Shown piece by piece: positions 63,006 to 64,000 of a DNA stretch of 64,000 bases. How positions within the stretch are numbered: the first letter of the stretch is position 1; each line of letters opens with the position of its first letter. The notes under the pieces are model-generated. The model saw only the letters and a list, made by a program, of their open reading frames with translations. It did not search any database and was not told where the DNA came from. Position numbers and translations under genes: made by a program. Origin of the DNA: Candidatus Heimdallarchaeota archaeon (GTDB lineage Archaea; Asgardarchaeota; Heimdallarchaeia; Heimdallarchaeales; Kariarchaeaceae). Location: assembly GCA_026702845.1 (NCBI GenBank), contig JADCLS010000012.1:1-64000 (forward strand), read 5' to 3'.

Positions 63006-64000
63006 TTAGATATTTTTCTCTGAAATGGAGCTGATTCTTGAGATGATCATTCCCTCAATAGTATAGGGATTTTGTGTTCTTGCCACCTGTAAAGCAGCTG
63101 TTAATTTAGTGTCACTACTGGTATAGATTGTGTACAGGGGATCATCAGTACTAACAAACTCTCCATTCTTCTTATGCAACACCATTCCCCCTAGCTTATC
63201 TCTGGGGCAGCCTGCGGCGGATAGTATCTTCTTGATGTAACGATTATCGATACTCGAGATATATCCATCTGTCGCAGCCTTCACAGTATCGGTATATGTA
63301 CCCACCTCGACCTTCTTTGAGGTCATATCTGGATCTCCTCCCTGAGCCTCGATAATCTCCTGGAATTTTACCAGAGCTTTTCCTGTTTTGATATACTCAT
63401 GAGCAGTAGTCGCACCATTACCAGCAGAGCTCAATCCTGCCATCTCCAGCAATATACCTGCCAGCTCAATAGACTTCTCAATCACTGAATTAGGTCCTCT
63501 TCCTTCCAATACTTCCAGAGCCTCTCGAGCCTCTAGAGAAGGACCAATATTATTTCCAAGTGGTTGATTACCCAGGGTTAGTGCTGATTCCACACCTATG
63601 TCTACTTGTCTGCATAGGCCTATCAAGTCATGAGCAAAATCTATTGCTTTTGCTCTTGAAGGCATTTTAGTCTGCGGACCGGTTGGAATATCAAATACCA
63701 GCTTATCAACTCCCATGGCCACTTTGGTTGAGACAATACTTGCCAACATTTGATCCTGTGGATCTATACCCAACTCACGTTTCACTCCAATCACGATATC
63801 ATCAAGTGGACTGAGTTCCAGTGGTGCATTCCACACAATCATACCTCGTGATTTTGGTGCTATTTCGGATACCTCCTCAGGAGTAAAGGAGACATTGGCA
63901 AGTACCTCCATCGTATCAGCTGTACCTGCGGGTGAGGTAATCGCACGTGAAGAGGTCTTGGGGATTAGTAAACCAGCTGCTGCAATGATTGCCACGATGA
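63006..64000 (-). CDS. AMP phosphorylase (DeoA-like), partial at right edge
   Basis: The last 330 residues of a nucleoside/nucleotide phosphorylase; the frame is open to the window edge, so the apparent GTG start at 63995 is probably internal. Archaeal members are about 500 residues, so the N-terminal third is missing. TSPAGTADTMEVL, DKLVFDIPTGPQTKM and a GNQPLGNNIGP block are conserved, and the C-terminal domain carries the KVEVGTYTDTVKA strand block of the family. It releases ribose 1,5-bisphosphate from AMP for the type III RuBisCO nucleotide-salvage route; RuBisCO and R15P isomerase are not in the window. Confidence 0.88.
   Translation of the reverse strand, partial: IVAIIAAAGLLIPKTSSRAITSPAGTADTMEVLANVSFTPEEVSEIAPKSRGMIVWNAPLELSPLDDIVIGVKRELGIDPQDQMLASIVSTKVAMGVDKLVFDIPTGPQTKMPSRAKAIDFAHDLIGLCRQVDIGVESALTLGNQPLGNNIGPSLEAREALEVLEGRGPNSVIEKSIELAGILLEMAGLSSAGNGATTAHEYIKTGKALVKFQEIIEAQGGDPDMTSKKVEVGTYTDTVKAATDGYISSIDNRYIKKILSAAGCPRDKLGGMVLHKKNGEFVSTDDPLYTIYTSSDTKLTAALQVARTQNPYTIEGMIISRISSISEKNI

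Overview
The window reads as a chromosomal piece of an AT-rich archaeon, most likely an Asgard archaeon. Archaeal markers are a group II chaperonin (thermosome), an AMP phosphorylase of the archaeal DeoA-like family, a CheC/CheD-containing chemotaxis set, and TATA-box promoters that often lie 24-30 bp before the start codon (leaderless style). Some genes carry Shine-Dalgarno sites instead. The pointers to Asgard are two eukaryote-like small GTPases, one Rab-like (23.6 kb) and one Arf-like (53.4 kb), a leucine-rich-repeat protein divergent from the Rab-like gene, and a protein with RING-like zinc ligands. No rRNA, tRNA or CRISPR array was found, so the lineage cannot be fixed further from this sequence.

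Layout. 0-9 kb is a very AT-rich surface-glycan island: a WbpM/FlaA1-type sugar dehydratase, a polysaccharide deacetylase, two polytopic membrane proteins (one a Wzx-like flippase), a GT2 and a GT4 glycosyltransferase, and two stretches with decayed coding sequence. 9.7-18.5 kb holds a MoxR ATPase with two membrane proteins, then a sugar-nucleotide set (an active and a degenerate nucleotidyltransferase, a small nucleotidyltransferase-fold protein, an NDP-sugar epimerase, and a nucleotidyltransferase with a beta-helix tail). 18.5-44.2 kb is mostly housekeeping: NAD(P)HX repair, M20 peptidase, the LRR / Rab-like GTPase / MFS-transporter group, valyl-tRNA synthetase, thermosome, GT-C-like membrane enzymes, a DEAD-box helicase overlapping a biotin carrier / biotin carboxylase pair, an FtsX-type ABC exporter, an NTP phosphatase, a GNAT enzyme, a sirtuin and a phosphoesterase.

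44.2-58.4 kb is a chemotaxis region: CheY and CheW (minus strand), then CheY, a 3' CheY fragment, CheB, CheA, CheC and CheD (plus strand). A dTDP-L-rhamnose set (rmlA, rmlB, rmlC and convergent rmlD) and zinc-finger/membrane proteins interrupt it, and an Arf-like GTPase sits directly before cheB. No methyl-accepting receptor, CheR or archaellum gene is in the window. 58.4-64 kb returns to metabolism: an aminotransferase, a YdjM-like membrane protein, a Trm112-like zinc-ribbon protein, a LarA-like racemase and an AMP phosphorylase cut by the right edge.

The most interesting points are the Arf-like GTPase beside the che genes, the LRR/Rab/MFS cluster whose transporter has a PhoU-like tail, a CheB whose receiver domain has lost its phosphorylation site, a 65-codon CheY fragment that differs from its neighbour almost only at silent sites, and several zinc-finger proteins of unknown function.
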